Shown: positions 45,252 to 58,054, counted from the stretch's first letter. The stretch: DNA of 64,000 bases from Eretmocerus hayati (GCA_029851415.1 CM056743.1:124960305-125024304); one strand, 5' to 3'. The notes: generated by a model not told the origin, from the sequence alone. Numbers and translations are program-made.

Positions 45252-47426
45252 ACGCTTTCGCAAGGCTCACCTTAAAATTCTACCATCCTGCCCGTTACCA
45301 TGTTTTTTTTCGCGCATCTTCTGCCGGAGGGCCCATCCACCAAACCTCATAGACAAACATGAGCTTGCTTACAACGATTTCTCTCGCGCATATGCGCTTG
45401 CATATAGTTACTATGTATACCAGCGCGAAAACGATGAAAAGGGCGGTTGGGCGGGAATTTCGAGATCGTCGTCGCTTGAGTCTCGCACAATGAGCTGCTT
45501 GCGTGTTTGCTTATCTCGCGTGTCTGTGGATTTATGCTCCAAGAGAAGCTTCTATCCATATGGCAGACTTGAATCAACATATTTCCCGATATATAAGCTT
45601 ATGCCCGACGGGATATGAGAGCCGCGCGTGCATCTCAAATTCTAGTATGAACCACGCCTATACCGCTTTTGTATGTATAACCGTATATATGATGCACCAA
45701 CGATGTGAATGGTATGTTATACAGGGATGAGCTTTCGAAGGGATTTGGATTTGCTGAGGGTTAAAATTTTGTGGAAGATGGAATGCGCGGAATTCAAAGT
45801 TAATTTGAGTTTCGAGATGGCGAGAAAATGTGTGTTTCGGGGAAATATGGAAGTTATAGCGTCGACCTACCATATCAAAATTGCCGGATTTGGTACCGTT
45901 CATGACGGATCGAGTAGCAATTGATAAATCCGAAAAGTTGCGTGAAATTCATTGCCGAGGACATCTAATAATGGAAATCTTTACGCAGGATCAAAAGATC
46001 AACGGTACTCTGTAGAATCAATTGTTTTTGTCCACCATTTTATTTTGAGGATGTCAAGGCACTTTGATGGCTACTCGGAGAACCTCAAAATAGAGTGGAA
46101 GGACAGAACAATAATATTCTAGGGGATATTATTGATTTTGTTCAGGACCATTCACGAGTAGGGATTCTGAAGATGTGTTTGACGGTACTTCCTACAGAAG
46201 ATCATTGTCTGTATAGCCTTATCTTATCCCAGCCATTAGCGTAGAATGTTGATGAACCGAGCTATAAATCATTTGGAATGAAATAGGTTTTAGCTTGTTT
46301 TCAGAATGCAGTTTTTTAAGTCACATCCATGTGACTCAGAAAACGTTCATATAGTGACTTGAATCTGAACGATGATGAGACCTATCTTCAAGAATATCAT
46401 TTCTGAACAGGCTTCACCATCATTCAAATACCCATGTTACTTGAATTCGTTGGAAGCGCTTAAAAATATACTGCATCACATTCTCCCTACGAAGTGACTT
46501 GCAGCAGATTTTAATGTTTACTACTCATGTATCATAATGGTGAATTTTATTGAGAATGGAGACACTCTACATCGTTTAATGCACAATGAGTACGAGAATA
46601 AGAAAGACTGATGATCATCGTAATTTTAGTCCTTGTTGCCGTTTTTGTGGCCTGAAACGAACACCAAAGTCAACTGTCAGAATATTATCTATCTGATAAT
46701 ATTCAATGATTGGACATATTGACCTTAATTCAGCAAATGCAGCTTTTCACTCTTCTGCTTATACTGTTGAGGATGAATCAGTTCTCGAGTTGGTCACTCA
46801 TTTTTACTCCCTTCCATAATTCTCAATCAAGTACTAGATGAGTGAGTGATTTTGACAAGCTCAAAATGAGACATTCCTTTACTGATCCACTTTTCGTGAA
46901 GGTTTGGCATATATACAGATCAAGAAGGTTCTTTGTTATGCATGGTATATGACTATATTCCGAGATATAATTGAGAGTCGGTGACGTGTATTGATTAATT
47001 CACGAGCCAATCTCTGAAAGCGACTCCAATGGAAATTTTGTCTCTGTGCAGTTCCACAGAAATACCTCTAAATGGAATGTCTCTGTTCGGATGCTAATTA
47101 TGCCCCAGAGAGCGGATCAAGAGGAGCCAAAAAGGAACATGATAAAGATAGATTTTCGACAGAATGAGTCCATTTCAGTCTCATCCACGGATCGCTAAAG
47201 ATTCTATATACTCACCAAGTCACAAACTTAGCAGCAGTCGATCGTTGGAAGGGATAAACATTCTAGATAGCCATTATCGTATAAGACCGAATAGTGATCT
47301 ACTCTTTGATTTAAAAATACTGTACCATTCCAATCACTCTTATGGTAACCGCGTACGAAAATACCGTCCTGAAAATGATCGATATATACCAACCAGATAT
47401 GTCCACATATGTATATGAAACAAGAC
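45252..47426. other. Unassigned stretch
   Basis: No gene is recognised. The frame 45709-45924 (plus, 71 codons) is unremarkable. A small 11-bp inverted pair (AATAATATTCT...GATATTATT) lies near 46110-46135. Confidence 0.4.
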
Positions 47427-48325
47427 AATTGAGGGGGTGGGTGGAAGAAGGGCGTAATGGCAAAACGGTCATTTTGAGAAAATCAATGAAAACTTAATAA
47501 AAGCCGCTAGAGACATAATTGGACGAGTTGAGCTGACTTATTCCGAAGAAGATAGCATCCTCGAAATAGCCCAAGCCGAGCCGGGAGATGAAATTTGAAT
47601 TCGAGCTTTTTTCAGGAATTTCAAAAAATGCGATTCCGCCCTTTTTCCGAATTTAGGGTCAAATTTCGGCCTCTCTTCCTCACAAAAAGTGGAGTTAAAT
47701 CTCGAGATCAAGTCCAATCATCTCCAAATTTTTTGAGAATGTTCCTGGGCATGTTTTGGAAGATATCTGATTGCTAGGGGGTGGTTCGATTCATGCTCCA
47801 CGATTCTATGGACACGAAAAGCTTCCATCAGTCGTGTGAAAATGACGAGAAATTTTTTTCACTAGGGAAGGGTAAAAACACCCAGTTTGAAAGTAAAACA
47901 ACATGTTTTCATCGTTATATTAGGTGGAAAAGCGTTTCCAGGCTCTGGAGAATTTTCATAAAATTTTTCCTCGCTAATGAGGCCCATTTTCCAGATCCGT
48001 CCTCACTTACGCCCTCTTACAGAGTAATTACGCCATTTCAAATCTTTCGAGTCAGGTACTTAAGCCCTTTCTCCAAATCCTGTTGGGCTGAGCAAAAAAG
48101 GAAGCCCTGCTTTTGAAATGATAACACAGCAGTTACGCCTTTTTATCGTGCAGATGAAAGGGCGTAATGGCGGTTACGCCCTTTTATCTGCCAGACGGTT
48201 TTTGGGGTCATACGAAAAACGGATTTCGGGGCGTGGTAAATCTTGGTACAGGGGCTCAAAAAAAGCGATCTCCGGAAAAAGGGCATAATGGCGGTTACGC
48301 CTTTTTTCCACCCACCCCCTCAATT
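47427..48325. mobile_element. Non-autonomous TIR element, AATTGAGGGGGTGGGTGG ends
   Basis: Left end AATTGAGGGGGTGGGTGGAA (47427) and right end TTCCACCCACCCCCTCAATT (to 48325) are perfect 20-bp inverted repeats. The similarity continues inward through GGCGTAA. The terminal AATT is palindromic, so it may be target sequence. Inside, GGGCGTAATGGCGGTTACGC and related GGCGTAA/TTACGCC pairs recur near the right end (48140-48300). Interior frames reach 111 codons with no domain. It is an 899-bp MITE-like DNA transposon; the superfamily is not determined. Confidence 0.88.
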
Positions 48326-48989
48326 TGGATTCGAGTGTGATCCAAGTCACCAGGCTAACTCGGAAATTTGTGGTCAAAGTCCCTCTTCTCCAGTATCTGG
48401 CTCTATGATGTAGATGAACTTGACGGTGGTGGTAAAGGCAGTCGGATGCACCAGACGGGAGTTGGCGTGCTGAGTTAGGGCCGGCAAATCACGTCCTGCC
48501 TACGTGTGATAGTGAGATAGATCAATGTGCACATCACGCGGCGAGCCGAGGAGTCCGCAGCCCACAAGACCCACAAGTTGCTCGTCACACTACTCAGCGA
48601 ACGGTTTCGCGGCTTCGGCTTGTTCTACATAACTGGCCAAAGTACGAAAGAGATGAGCCGATGCCACAGGCGTGGGGCTAACCGCGAGACTTGTCCTGTA
48701 CATGCACGATAACGATCCTGATTATGTGAAGAGTCAGTCATGCGTTTGACTGTATCTGAGAGTTCTGGGCTCATTAGCGGATTGTTAGATTTTCTTCGCG
48801 CCGTGGTAACCACTGAACGGTGTTCTTCCGGTGTTTGGAGATGAGATCGGATAATTAGGTATCAATTCATTTGATTCATGGAGTAGAAGGTCATCTGTCA
48901 TTGACAGATACTCAGAAGTGATGGTCAAGAAGTTCATGGTTTTCACCATCTCCAAAAACTCTGAGATGCATACCATAGACTTACTATTG
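48326..48989. other. Unassigned stretch
   Basis: No gene is recognised. Confidence 0.45.
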
Positions 48990-49242
48990 AACTAGCGTTA
49001 TTGCCTCCCTCGCTGACGCTCGTACGGCTTGGAAGTGTCTCTGATAAGGTATGGGCCCCTGAAATTTTTCTGTAGTTCGACAATGTAATATTAGAATTTT
49101 ATAATACAGTGAATTCGAAGGAAGACGAATATTTCCTTGATATATCACAGTAATTGTAATTGAAATTGTTTGAGTTGGTGTAATGTTGCGCGTGGTGAAG
49201 TTCGAGAATCTCCAGTGGTATTCGGAAATTTTACCCAGTTGG

Positions 49243-49850
49243 CCAGCCCCAGCCACAGCCGCAGCCTCTGCTTCGGCCCAGCTCCATCCCAGTCTTAGCC
49301 CCAGCCCCGGCCTTAGCGACAGCCCGGCCCCAGCCGCAGCCTCAGCCTCAGCCCCAGCCCCAGACTCAGCCTTAACCACAGCCCAAGCCTCAGCCTCGGT
49401 CCAGCCCTAACCCAGTCTTATCCCCAGCCTCGCTCCCAGTCTCAGCCTTATCTCCAGTCTCAGCACTAGCCTTAGCCCCAGCACCAGCCTTAGCCCCAGC
49501 CCCAGCCTTAGCCCAGCCTTATTCCTAGCCACAGCCTCAGCCTTACCCACAGCCCCATCTTTACCCCAGCCTCATTCCTAGCCACAGCTCTGGCCTCAGC
49601 CTCAACCCCAGCCTTAGCCCCAGCTCCAGCCTCATTGCTAGCCACAGCCTCAGCCTTAGCCACAGCCCTGGCCTCAGCTCCAGCCCCAACCTCAGCCCCA
49701 TCCTTAGCCCTGCTCCAGAGACAGCCCCAGCCTCAGCCCCAACCCAGTCTTAACCCCAGCCCCAGCCTCGACACCAGCCACAGGTATAGACACAGCTACA
49801 GCTTCAGCTTCTATCCCAGCTTCAGCCCCAGTGACAGCTCATCCATCCAA
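49243..49850. repeat. CAGCCC/CAGCCT minisatellite
   Basis: About 600 bp of short units such as CCCCAGCCTCAGCC and CTTAGCCCCAGC. It is the inverse counterpart of the GGCTGA array at 37246-37415 but over three times longer. Ala/Pro/Ser-rich frames across it are by-products. Confidence 0.95.
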
Positions 49851-49933
49851 AAGAAAAGTTTTGACTAATTGGAACATAGATCAACTGATCGGCTCATCAA
49901 ATCAACTACGTAGCCCAATCCGTACGGAATAGT

Positions 49934-50062
49934 CAAAAGCCATCACCAGCAACACCAGCAACCTCGGCACCACCACCAACACCAACACCGACTCACCTAC
50001 CTGCGGACCTACTGACCCACCATTAGCACCAGCAATGCCCCTTACATCGCCACCACGGTACG
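49934..50062. repeat. CACCAACACC-rich minisatellite
   Basis: Words such as ACCAGCAACACCAGCAAC and CACCACCAACACCAACACC fill the stretch before the 3' end of the short Helitron-like copy. It is homologous to 35483-35605 in inverse orientation. Confidence 0.8.
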
Positions 50063-50129
50063 AGGCATCCGGATGGACAAGATTTAGACAAGCGCTTAAT
50101 TAATTCAATATCTGATGGATAAATTATAG

Positions 50130-50686
50130 GAGACATCCACGAAAGCAGCAACCGCCATATAAAGAAACGAATGAAGTTGAACTCCTCATACAAAGATGAA
50201 GAATCGAAGAAAGATGAGGACTCGTGCACGATAATGTATCACATTCCACGTAGAAAAGAGGAACATAAGTAACTTTCTGCTTCAAATCGAATATGAGAAA
50301 TTGATGTCGTAGGTCGCACAAAAACTTGATCACTCCAAAGCTCAAAAGTCAACTGCCCTGGCAATCATGAAACATTCGACGACTGATGCAATCTTTGAAC
50401 TAGTCTAGGCTGAATCCGGGGAAGCTATTCAATCAATGCTATCCGACGCACAATGGCAGATATCAAACGGGAGCTTTGACCTCTAGACGTTGAGGTACCA
50501 GAAGTCTCGGAGGATAGCCAGAACAAAGTTGAGAACGGCTCATTTGAGGAGAACGCCAAAGGACCCAAAGAGCCCCGCGATGAAAACGAAATGAGAAAAC
50601 GTGAAGATGAGATACTGAGTCAGACCAACCAATTGTTGAACTCCCCAGTCATGAAAACGAAGCTGAAAAAAGCTATGAGGCCATAG
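50130..50686 (+). pseudogene. Decayed coding segment, unrecognised protein
   Basis: Just 20 bp past the Helitron-like element, a protein-like sequence runs on the plus strand in three pieces. The first piece (50130-50269, after an AG acceptor-like TTATAG) is Lys/Glu/Asp-rich (MKLNSSYKDEESKKDEDS) and ends at a TAA within AAGTAACT, which could also be a donor. A second piece (about 50284-50486) contains IEYEKLMS, AIMKHSTTDAIFELV and AESGEAIQSMLSDAQW and is broken by TAGs at 50310, 50406 and 50484. A third piece, in another frame (50486-50683), is acidic and ends LNSPVMKTKLKKAMRP plus TAG at 50684. The stops and frameshifts suggest a pseudogene, or several short exons; the stop-disrupted middle favours the former. 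No family is recognised. Confidence 0.5.
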
Positions 50687-50783
50687 CAGTCCGTATACTC
50701 TTATGTCTATGCAATTATGTATACCAGGGAACATGGATATCGTTTGAGTTTCGAGCAGATATTTCAACTTTCGATCTTTGTTT

Positions 50784-50808
50784 GTTTTTTTTGTTTTTTT
50801 TTTTTTTG
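50784..50808. repeat. Poly-T tract
   Basis: Runs of T interrupted by single G near 50779-50808, about 100 bp downstream of the decayed coding segment. Confidence 0.8.
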
Positions 50809-50982
50809 GAGAATCTGGAACCTCATCCTGTAAAGCTATTCAACTTGCGCTGAACTCATGAAATGACTGACTGCATAAGACCCTGCAACAGAATCGCATC
50901 GCACGATATTGCTTAAAAATCCTCAAAAACCATCGAGAGGAGTTAGAGGCTATTAATCAACTCTGTGATTTAATTTTGTGAA

Positions 50983-51168
50983 GCAAAGTGGGCCAATTCG
51001 CGTAGTCTCAGAACTTTTGATATTCATGAAAACTAGAATTACTGAAAATCATTTTGATCATGGCACTACGTTCTTGAAGCTTCACAGATTCGATCAATCG
51101 GGTTGAAATACCCATACGAGTCGAAAAAAATCACTGACAGCCTCGTCAAATTATGTGGCCCACTTTGC
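50983..51168. mobile_element. Small TIR element, GCAAAGTGGGCCA ends
   Basis: Perfect 13-bp inverted ends GCAAAGTGGGCCA (50983-50995) and TGGCCCACTTTGC (51156-51168) bound 186 bp without coding content. It has a MITE-like size and layout. Confidence 0.7.
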
Positions 51169-54100
51169 CCCACTCTTCCCTACCAATTGATCTCGAAAAA
51201 AATGTGCGGTGCGATTGCTCTTTCAGTACTCGGTGAGGCGGATATCATATTCATCGAACGCAAACGCTCTGATTCGAAGCCTACCATGCCTCTTCATTTA
51301 CCGAGCCATCACCGAATAATCTCTCCAGACTACTGGCTCCGGGAACGTAATGACTAAGTAATTCACAATGCTAGTTTGCGTTGAAAGGTGAAATATAAAA
51401 GTAATACTTGCTGCACTTGTACTGAACTCTCTCTCTGGGTGGTCCTGATCCTTTTGAATCAGACTCCATTGCTTTTTTTCGTCCTTTTTAGGCATTTTCC
51501 GTGCAACAGCCACTATTGTACGTATAAGCAGTAGTAAAGGCGGGAGCATTGCACAAAGCTGTACTTAATCCTCTGACGACTTTCGAGTTCTGTCACTTTA
51601 TCTCTAAATCCCCAATTCTGGTAGTGGCTCTTGCTGCAGTGTACAGGTCAGATCACAGCAAGACAAGGCTGCACAGAGCCCTTGTAGAGGAAGACAAGAC
51701 CAGAACGTGGTGAATTTAATACCGACGCAAAATTTATGTGAGCAATTAACACCATTGCTCTCTCTCTGCTTGCACTTTCAGCCGAAATCCTGCGTGAAAT
51801 TCTACTTTATATGCTCTGATGCCAGGCAGTTCAAGAACCGTTTGAATATAAGAGTTAGTGAATATTCTGAAGCATCATAACACATCAACGATTATTACCA
51901 TTAACGTCCATCATGAAGAGGTGATCCTCAGATGGTTGGGTGCTGTGATCTTGATCCTCAAAATTTTGCGTTCGGCGAATAGATGTCTTGAGATTATCGA
52001 AAAATACCTGGATCGATTCAAACCCTGATCATCTTCATTTGTTTTTTCGATCAAGAAATATGTATAATTATTTAAATTTCACGAGAAGCAGTCCAACTTT
52101 GCGGACCCTGGATTCGTACCAAACTTTGGGAATAATCTCATTTTGGTGGAAATTGAAGGTATCTCAAAGGGTTTAGTCGTATGGGCCTCCTATCCTGAGT
52201 TACAGTTGATCAAATTAGCATTAGTAGTAGTAGGTTAGCATATGCCTATATGGCCGATGCTAACCTCCGCACTTGTATTTCAAGATGGGCCCACGGGACT
52301 AAAACCTTCGAGATACCTTCATTTCTCATCAAAACAAGATGATTCACATAGTGTTTCGTCAAGTATCAGGACCCGCAAGGTTGGACCTCTCCTCGTGAGT
52401 CAAAAATTTACAATAAATCAAAGAGCCCAGATAATATCTTTCTTACCACCACGGTTAAATGGCATTCTGATGCTCCCATTTTTCAATTCCTCACAAGTCT
52501 TTAAAGTGAAACCGGGACACTCTGACGAATTGCAATATGTATAAATTACTATTCCGAGAGACAAAATTCATGGATATCAGAAAGTTTATTGAAAGTATCT
52601 CAAAGCATGTGTGCCCATGAGAATTTCCCATCAATTTGAACATAGAGCTTGATGAAACCTTCTCTCTGAATATATTCTCGTACAAGAGTCAAGTAAAGAG
52701 AGCAAGCTCTCGGGAACAAGTGTATAGCATGTACGAGTTTCTTTTCTACGACGGAGTATGTCACGCGTGTCAGTGCAAACTTTCATAGCCCTAGGACTCG
52801 CTTACCTTAACTATATATTCTTGCAGACCAATTTTCACCTTCTCTTTTGATGTTTTCACCCTCTGGTAGGCCATACGTATTATACGTACAAAGAGGAAAA
52901 ATACGAGTGAGGGAGAAAAAAGCTCATCATTGACGGAATCCACGGGGAGAAATAACACCCTCAACCAAGCTCGTAAACGCCAACCAGCAATATACAAGGC
53001 CTTATTTGCTTCGTTCAACTTCTCCGCAGAGGCAACTGATACACAACAACACACGTGAGCTTGTATTTGCGTCACTCTACAAAGGGCCAAGCTTTTTCTT
53101 CTTCTATCCTCATCATCATGGCGTTGCAAAATTTGATATCAGTTGGAAAGAGAAGTTTTAGATATTGAAGGTATGAGAGTCTCATTTACGAACGCTTTGA
53201 ACGAGCGATACGTGAGTGGAAATTTGCAAATCGCGAGAGAGCTGAAAGAGCGTGCTCTATACACGCTTTGCTGATTTTTCATGGTGATTGGTTTTTGGAA
53301 ATTGGTTAACGGGCTCTTTCACACGTGTCAAAGATTGTCGTTGGTGTAAATTGAGTGAAGCGTATTTGTGGGTGCATGATGGTTCAGAGCAATCGAATGA
53401 TGGGATTACATTGACATGGGCAATTGTAAAGATAGGATATGGAGTTGGATTGGAACTGGTGGTGTGAAAGGGCAGAAAAAATACGGAAAATGGAAGCGAG
53501 AGATTGCAATGAAACCGGGCGTGTCCATACAAATAAGGCAAATTTGTTGCGAGATAAGTTTTTAGTTATACATTTGAGCTTATTGTATGCATAGACACTC
53601 GTGTACGAATACGCTATTTGAGGCGCAAATACGCAACTATAGTTTGCTTGTTTTACATCTCATAGCGGATGAGTTACTTGAACAATCGTACATACTCTTG
53701 CGAATTCATGATACAGTTACGCGTTGTGGCTATTTACACACAAACGGATACATATCGCCCATATATGTATAATAGCTTCCAGCAAAGTTATCAACATATC
53801 GACCCTGCCCACTCATCGCTCACGATTTGTGCTCGTAAAATCAACTCTGCACACTCGCTCTACACACGTATATGTATTGCACGCATCGATATGAATAATA
53901 ATGGCTCGAACATTCATCAAGTTTCTGCGTATACATACAACAGATTCGCAGTTTCTTCGATGGCTCAGCCAACGACCGAAGCAGCAGCATCTGTTTTAGC
54001 TTCTTTCGCGATTCGACGCGCCCACCACCTCGGGCACATCCGTATATTGCGTGGGTGTATGTATGGTATGTAGTGCTTTGCAATTTTTTTTTTTCAGTGG

Positions 54101-55007
54101 AAGTTGGGTTGGATTGCATGAGAAATCGCAAAGAGTGGAAGGTTCGGAGCCACGCACCACACTGATGTTTATATGAGTTATGGTGAAAATTCGTTGCTGT
54201 CTCGGCACATTGTGCAACTCCATGGTTGAGCGCTGCGCTTCTGAGATGAATTCTTGATGACCTCATCGATGTATGATGACTCGAGGCTGTAGTGGTACTT
54301 GTATTCAAGTTCACTTGGTTTGAAGAGTGTCTTTCGCTCAGCTTGCGTTTAATACAAAACAAATATTTCTGGAATTTCTACCAATGAAATATTTGGAATT
54401 TTTCTGAGGGCGAGTGAGTTTGGCTATAAACCAATAGTTCTGAAGAATTTGCAGAAATTTCTGAGCCCAAATCACTATTTGACGAGTTTTGGTCATTTTT
54501 GCCAACTTTTTTCGGAATTGTGACGGAAAATTTGATAGAAAGTTTAGAAGAACAGGGGCTGTTGCCAGTAATTCATGAATTCTGGCCGAGAGTGGTTGTA
54601 ACTAAATTTTTCCAACTGCCCATCTGCACAGTCGTCAGAATTTCCTTAGTCATCGGGAATATTTTCCTATACTTGAGCGCACAATTACTCTACTAAGATT
54701 CTCTGTATCTTCAGAAACAATCTTGTTGAATCATTTTGAGCCACAGTTGAGAGAAATGCAACGGTTTTATAGATCTAAGCATTTGAGTCGACCCTTAATT
54801 CAAGAATCCTCAGATATTTCCATTTCTGGCTCACTATAGGAATCATTGAAGAATATTCTCTTAAAAACCGCAAACCACTCTTTTCTGAATGATTGGGCTG
54901 ATTTTGAATGGATTTTCAACTTGTTTCGACACTCGAAAGTCTTTTTCGAAATACCAGAATGGTTCGTTCTTGGTCTAATTTTATGTGGAATTAATCTTAA
55001 CGACTAC
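51169..55007. other. Unassigned stretch with long chance frames
   Basis: The longest annotated frame of the window is here: 173 codons, 53841-54362, minus. It starts at a TTG, is overlapped by a 134-codon plus frame (53669-54073), and shows no known motif. Other frames (52242-52544 plus; 52791-53129 minus) are also unrecognised. No repeats stand out. Confidence 0.35.
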
Positions 55008-55135
55008 TACCCTGGTAGAAATTGTGAGCATTTTTTGGCTAAAAACTGTCAAAGTCTGACCTAATTGCATTGTCACTATATCTATATATTGCATGGGGGG
55101 GGGCCAAAAAAATTGGTCACATTTCTACCAGGGTA
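55008..55135. mobile_element. Short MITE-like hairpin, TACCCTGGTAGAAAT ends
   Basis: TACCCTGGTAGAAATTGTGA on the left pairs with CACATTTCTACCAGGGTA on the right (to 55135), and GCATTTTTTGGC pairs loosely with GCCAAAAAAATTGG. It is 128 bp and has a run of about 9 G in the loop. Confidence 0.8.
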
Positions 55136-57016
55136 TAGGATATTCCAACCAGAACTGGGAAACGGAGACGGATCAGGCATATATAGTGGCATGAAAAGTT
55201 TGGGCGGGCAGTTGCAAACTAATATGTCGCTTCAGTGGAACATGCACCTGGTTTAGGTATCTAAGAGCGCTGCACACGGATGTCATCGCCATAATGAGAC
55301 GCTCGAGAGACCAGATATTTTCATACGACATTCGAATAATCTTCGTGAATTCCACCCGCAATTTACTAATGAGGATGCGCTTTTATTGAATTCAAAAAGA
55401 GCTGCGACACGCTCATTAATCCAGCACTCATTTACGAAAAATTATATGAAAATGAATAGCTCTCAAAAGAACTTCGTCAAATCCATGGACCTCGAGTCAC
55501 ATCCTCAGTATCGTATTTCATCTGATAGATACATTGCAGCAAACGTGAAGACCCATGATAATATAACACACACGAGATAAGTTTTACATATACTCAGAGG
55601 GCACGATATTCACTGCTCAGATCCTTTACAACTTCCCGCGCCGGGATTCATAAATACAAGCCTTCCTCTCGTACCAAGTTTGAATCACGCTCTCCAGCTT
55701 CCTATTCCCGTTTCCCCCAAAGCACCCACTTCATGAGAAAGATTCCTCGTTCCTCGGTGAGAAACCCTCGGACTTCTATATCTATATTTATTACTTTCCT
55801 ACATACATATATGAAAGTCATGGCAGTGTAGGCAAGAGAAAGTGGAAATGAATTTATTTTGAACGACTTCTTGCACCCTTGCACAAAGCAAGAGGCTATA
55901 GCTCCGAGAACTGTGTACGCTTGGAGAGGTTGAAAAAGGTACTTTTTTCAAAGAGCTGAAGCAGTTTTGTGACCTTTTTTTTACCGCTGACGTTTCTGTG
56001 AGATGAGTGAAGCAGATCCCTTTTTTTTTTAGAAAGGAAATTATTATACGCTTGAAGAAATTTGGCCTGTTGATTCGACTTTCATATGATTTTGATGTCT
56101 CTGGAGTGTAATCTAGGACTTCAGCCTTCTAGACTCAGAAACTGCACAGCCTTTTACAGATGAAGTCGTGACCGCTTTTGGATATTATGTCATTCGCAGG
56201 GAGAAAATTCTTGCTGAACAAGATCAGAATTAAACAGGAGATCAAGTTTACTCATTCTAGGCAGATTATGGCTCGTTAGATAGTCACCAAGGGGGCCAAA
56301 GAAATTAGTTTCCGTTTAAAAGGAGCTCGCCCAAGTTATTGCCATTACAAATTCAGTCTTCGAGAATTCGCAACTGGCCCTCACTTGCAGATTACCATCT
56401 GCTGAAATTTGAAAGTTACCCCCGTCCCATAATAAGCAAGACAGTCTTGAACATTTTCGTTTGGCAACTCTTTGATCTACCATAATCAGTTTACCCTCGA
56501 CTGGCTGCTCGTAGCGCATAATATCTCGAATTCAACAGCTGGCGCTCGCTTTGCAAAACTTACGACAAATCGCAAATCAAAAGTATATAAGTGCCGACTA
56601 TCTGCAAGTAGATATTAATTATCGGACTCTCGAGAATTCTTGAATTTCTCGATTCACGAAGAGTTGTGTGAGATGTACCTCTATATAATTCGACGCAACA
56701 AAACGGAACGAGAACTGGGCAACAGCTGCAGTGTGAATGGCGATAATGTTGGCTGTTTGCGCTCTCAACACCTTGTGAGTGTGTATATACTCTGAAGTCT
56801 TGCGATAGTTTTGTTGGAGGTGTTTCCGAGATGGGCCAGAGTCGCCTGTGGCTAATGTTTGGCGGTGCAAATGTTTGCTCGAGCTTGTCCTTCGCACGCC
56901 ATGTGTTTCCAGTATCTATATTATATTTCTCTTCCGGTGCGAATCGTTTCACGCGTATATATATCAAGCATGTCGTGTTTAGATCATGCAGATACAATTC
57001 GATGATTTTTGATACA
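55136..57016. other. Unassigned stretch
   Basis: No gene is recognised. A 145-codon minus frame (56560-56997) overlaps a 92-codon minus frame in another phase and has no known motif. Confidence 0.4.
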
Positions 57017-57120
57017 CCTCAAAAAGGTATATGGGTCAAAAGTATGGTGGTACATCTGCACTGTTTTTGCGGCAATAACATGAGCCTATCATACTTTTAA
57101 CGCGTAATACCTTTTTGAGG
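57017..57120. mobile_element. Short MITE-like hairpin, CCTCAAAAAGGTAT ends
   Basis: Perfect 14-bp inverted ends CCTCAAAAAGGTAT (57017-57030) and ATACCTTTTTGAGG (57107-57120). A second pairing, AAAAGTATG/CATACTTTT, lies just inside. The element is 104 bp. Confidence 0.85.
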
Positions 57121-57308
57121 CATATCAGAGCACGGAATATTCAAACTGTAGTCATATCAAAGGATTTGACTCGGTCTATGTGAAAAATGCAATACTCGAG
57201 CTTCCTAATCTTTCGAATATAATTCAGATGTCCGCGCGAGCCATCGGTCAAATCATCGATCGGTAATGTCCGTGCCTTCCGCGCCCCGCCACAGTAGAAG
57301 ACACACCT

Positions 57309-57428
<120 letters not shown>

Positions 57429-57445
57429 CACACTCTCTCTCTCTC

Positions 57446-58054
57446 CATACGCAGGCAGAGTTGCAGACGACACAGGTCCGGGCTTGCACGTTTGGAGTTG
57501 ATTCGGTCGTGAAATACACTGACTTTAAATGATTGAAAGAAGATACTTATTGGACTCGAAAGGCAAAACTGTATTGTAACTTTGTTTCTTGGGTTGTCGA
57601 TCATCGAAATTGAGGAGAACCGAATTGATGTGTGTCGCCTGTAGTTTTGTCAACGATCAAGTATTAAGCTGCGCTACGGGATTCGAATATTCGCCGCTCC
57701 TTCCCGCGCTCTACGATATATATATGTACTTCCGTCAAAACATTTTTATAAAATCAATCTCGACCATCGCAAAATACAACATTACTTATCTCGGCGGATA
57801 AATGACCAATCGCGAAAATCCAAAGTTTATGTTGAAGGGCCTCTGATTCTGAATGATTTTGATGTGGAAATGTTGTGTCTTTGAGGTCGGCAATGATGAT
57901 TAATGTATGTTCGAAAATTATGAGGAGGTTAAAATCCCCAACATAGGCGTATATGCCACAGCGGGGCTGCTCGGAGGCTTCGCCATACTTTCGAGCACAA
58001 CTACCGCTGTGTCAAATATGGATGGATACACATACAATATCTTTACTTCACTGT
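57446..58054. other. Unassigned stretch
   Basis: No gene is recognised. The LTR element begins at its right edge. Confidence 0.45.

Larger units (their letters stand above)
48990..50109 (+). mobile_element. Helitron-like (Helentron/HINE-type) element, short copy
   Basis: It shares both ends with the larger copy at 35435-37666, in inverse orientation. AACTAGCGTTATTGCCTCCC at 48990 and the next ~260 bp correspond to 37665 downward, and TTTAGACAAGCGCTTAATTA near the right end corresponds to 35435-35460. Homology stops abruptly outside both points. Between the ends it has only the CAGCCC/CAGCCT minisatellite and a CCAACACC-rich block, with no helicase. This fits a non-autonomous derivative with a minisatellite core, a known property of HINE/DINE-type elements. 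Confidence 0.8.

Noticed and set aside
47781..47800. tRNA B-box-like GGTTCGATTC
   Set aside because: No matching A-box or cloverleaf could be formed around it.
49183..49868. Ala/Pro/Ser-rich frames resembling a low-complexity protein
   Set aside because: They follow the CAGCCC minisatellite in all frames and have no independent coding signal.
25020..51180. Possible CRISPR array, because of several repeats at regular spacing
   Set aside because: Repeats are minisatellites or inverted-repeat arms; no short direct repeats with unique equal-length spacers, and the DNA is eukaryotic in character.
53841..54362. Longest annotated frame of the window (173 codons, minus strand)
   Set aside because: No recognisable domain, start at TTG, overlapped by a 134-codon frame on the other strand; fits chance in a region with few stops.
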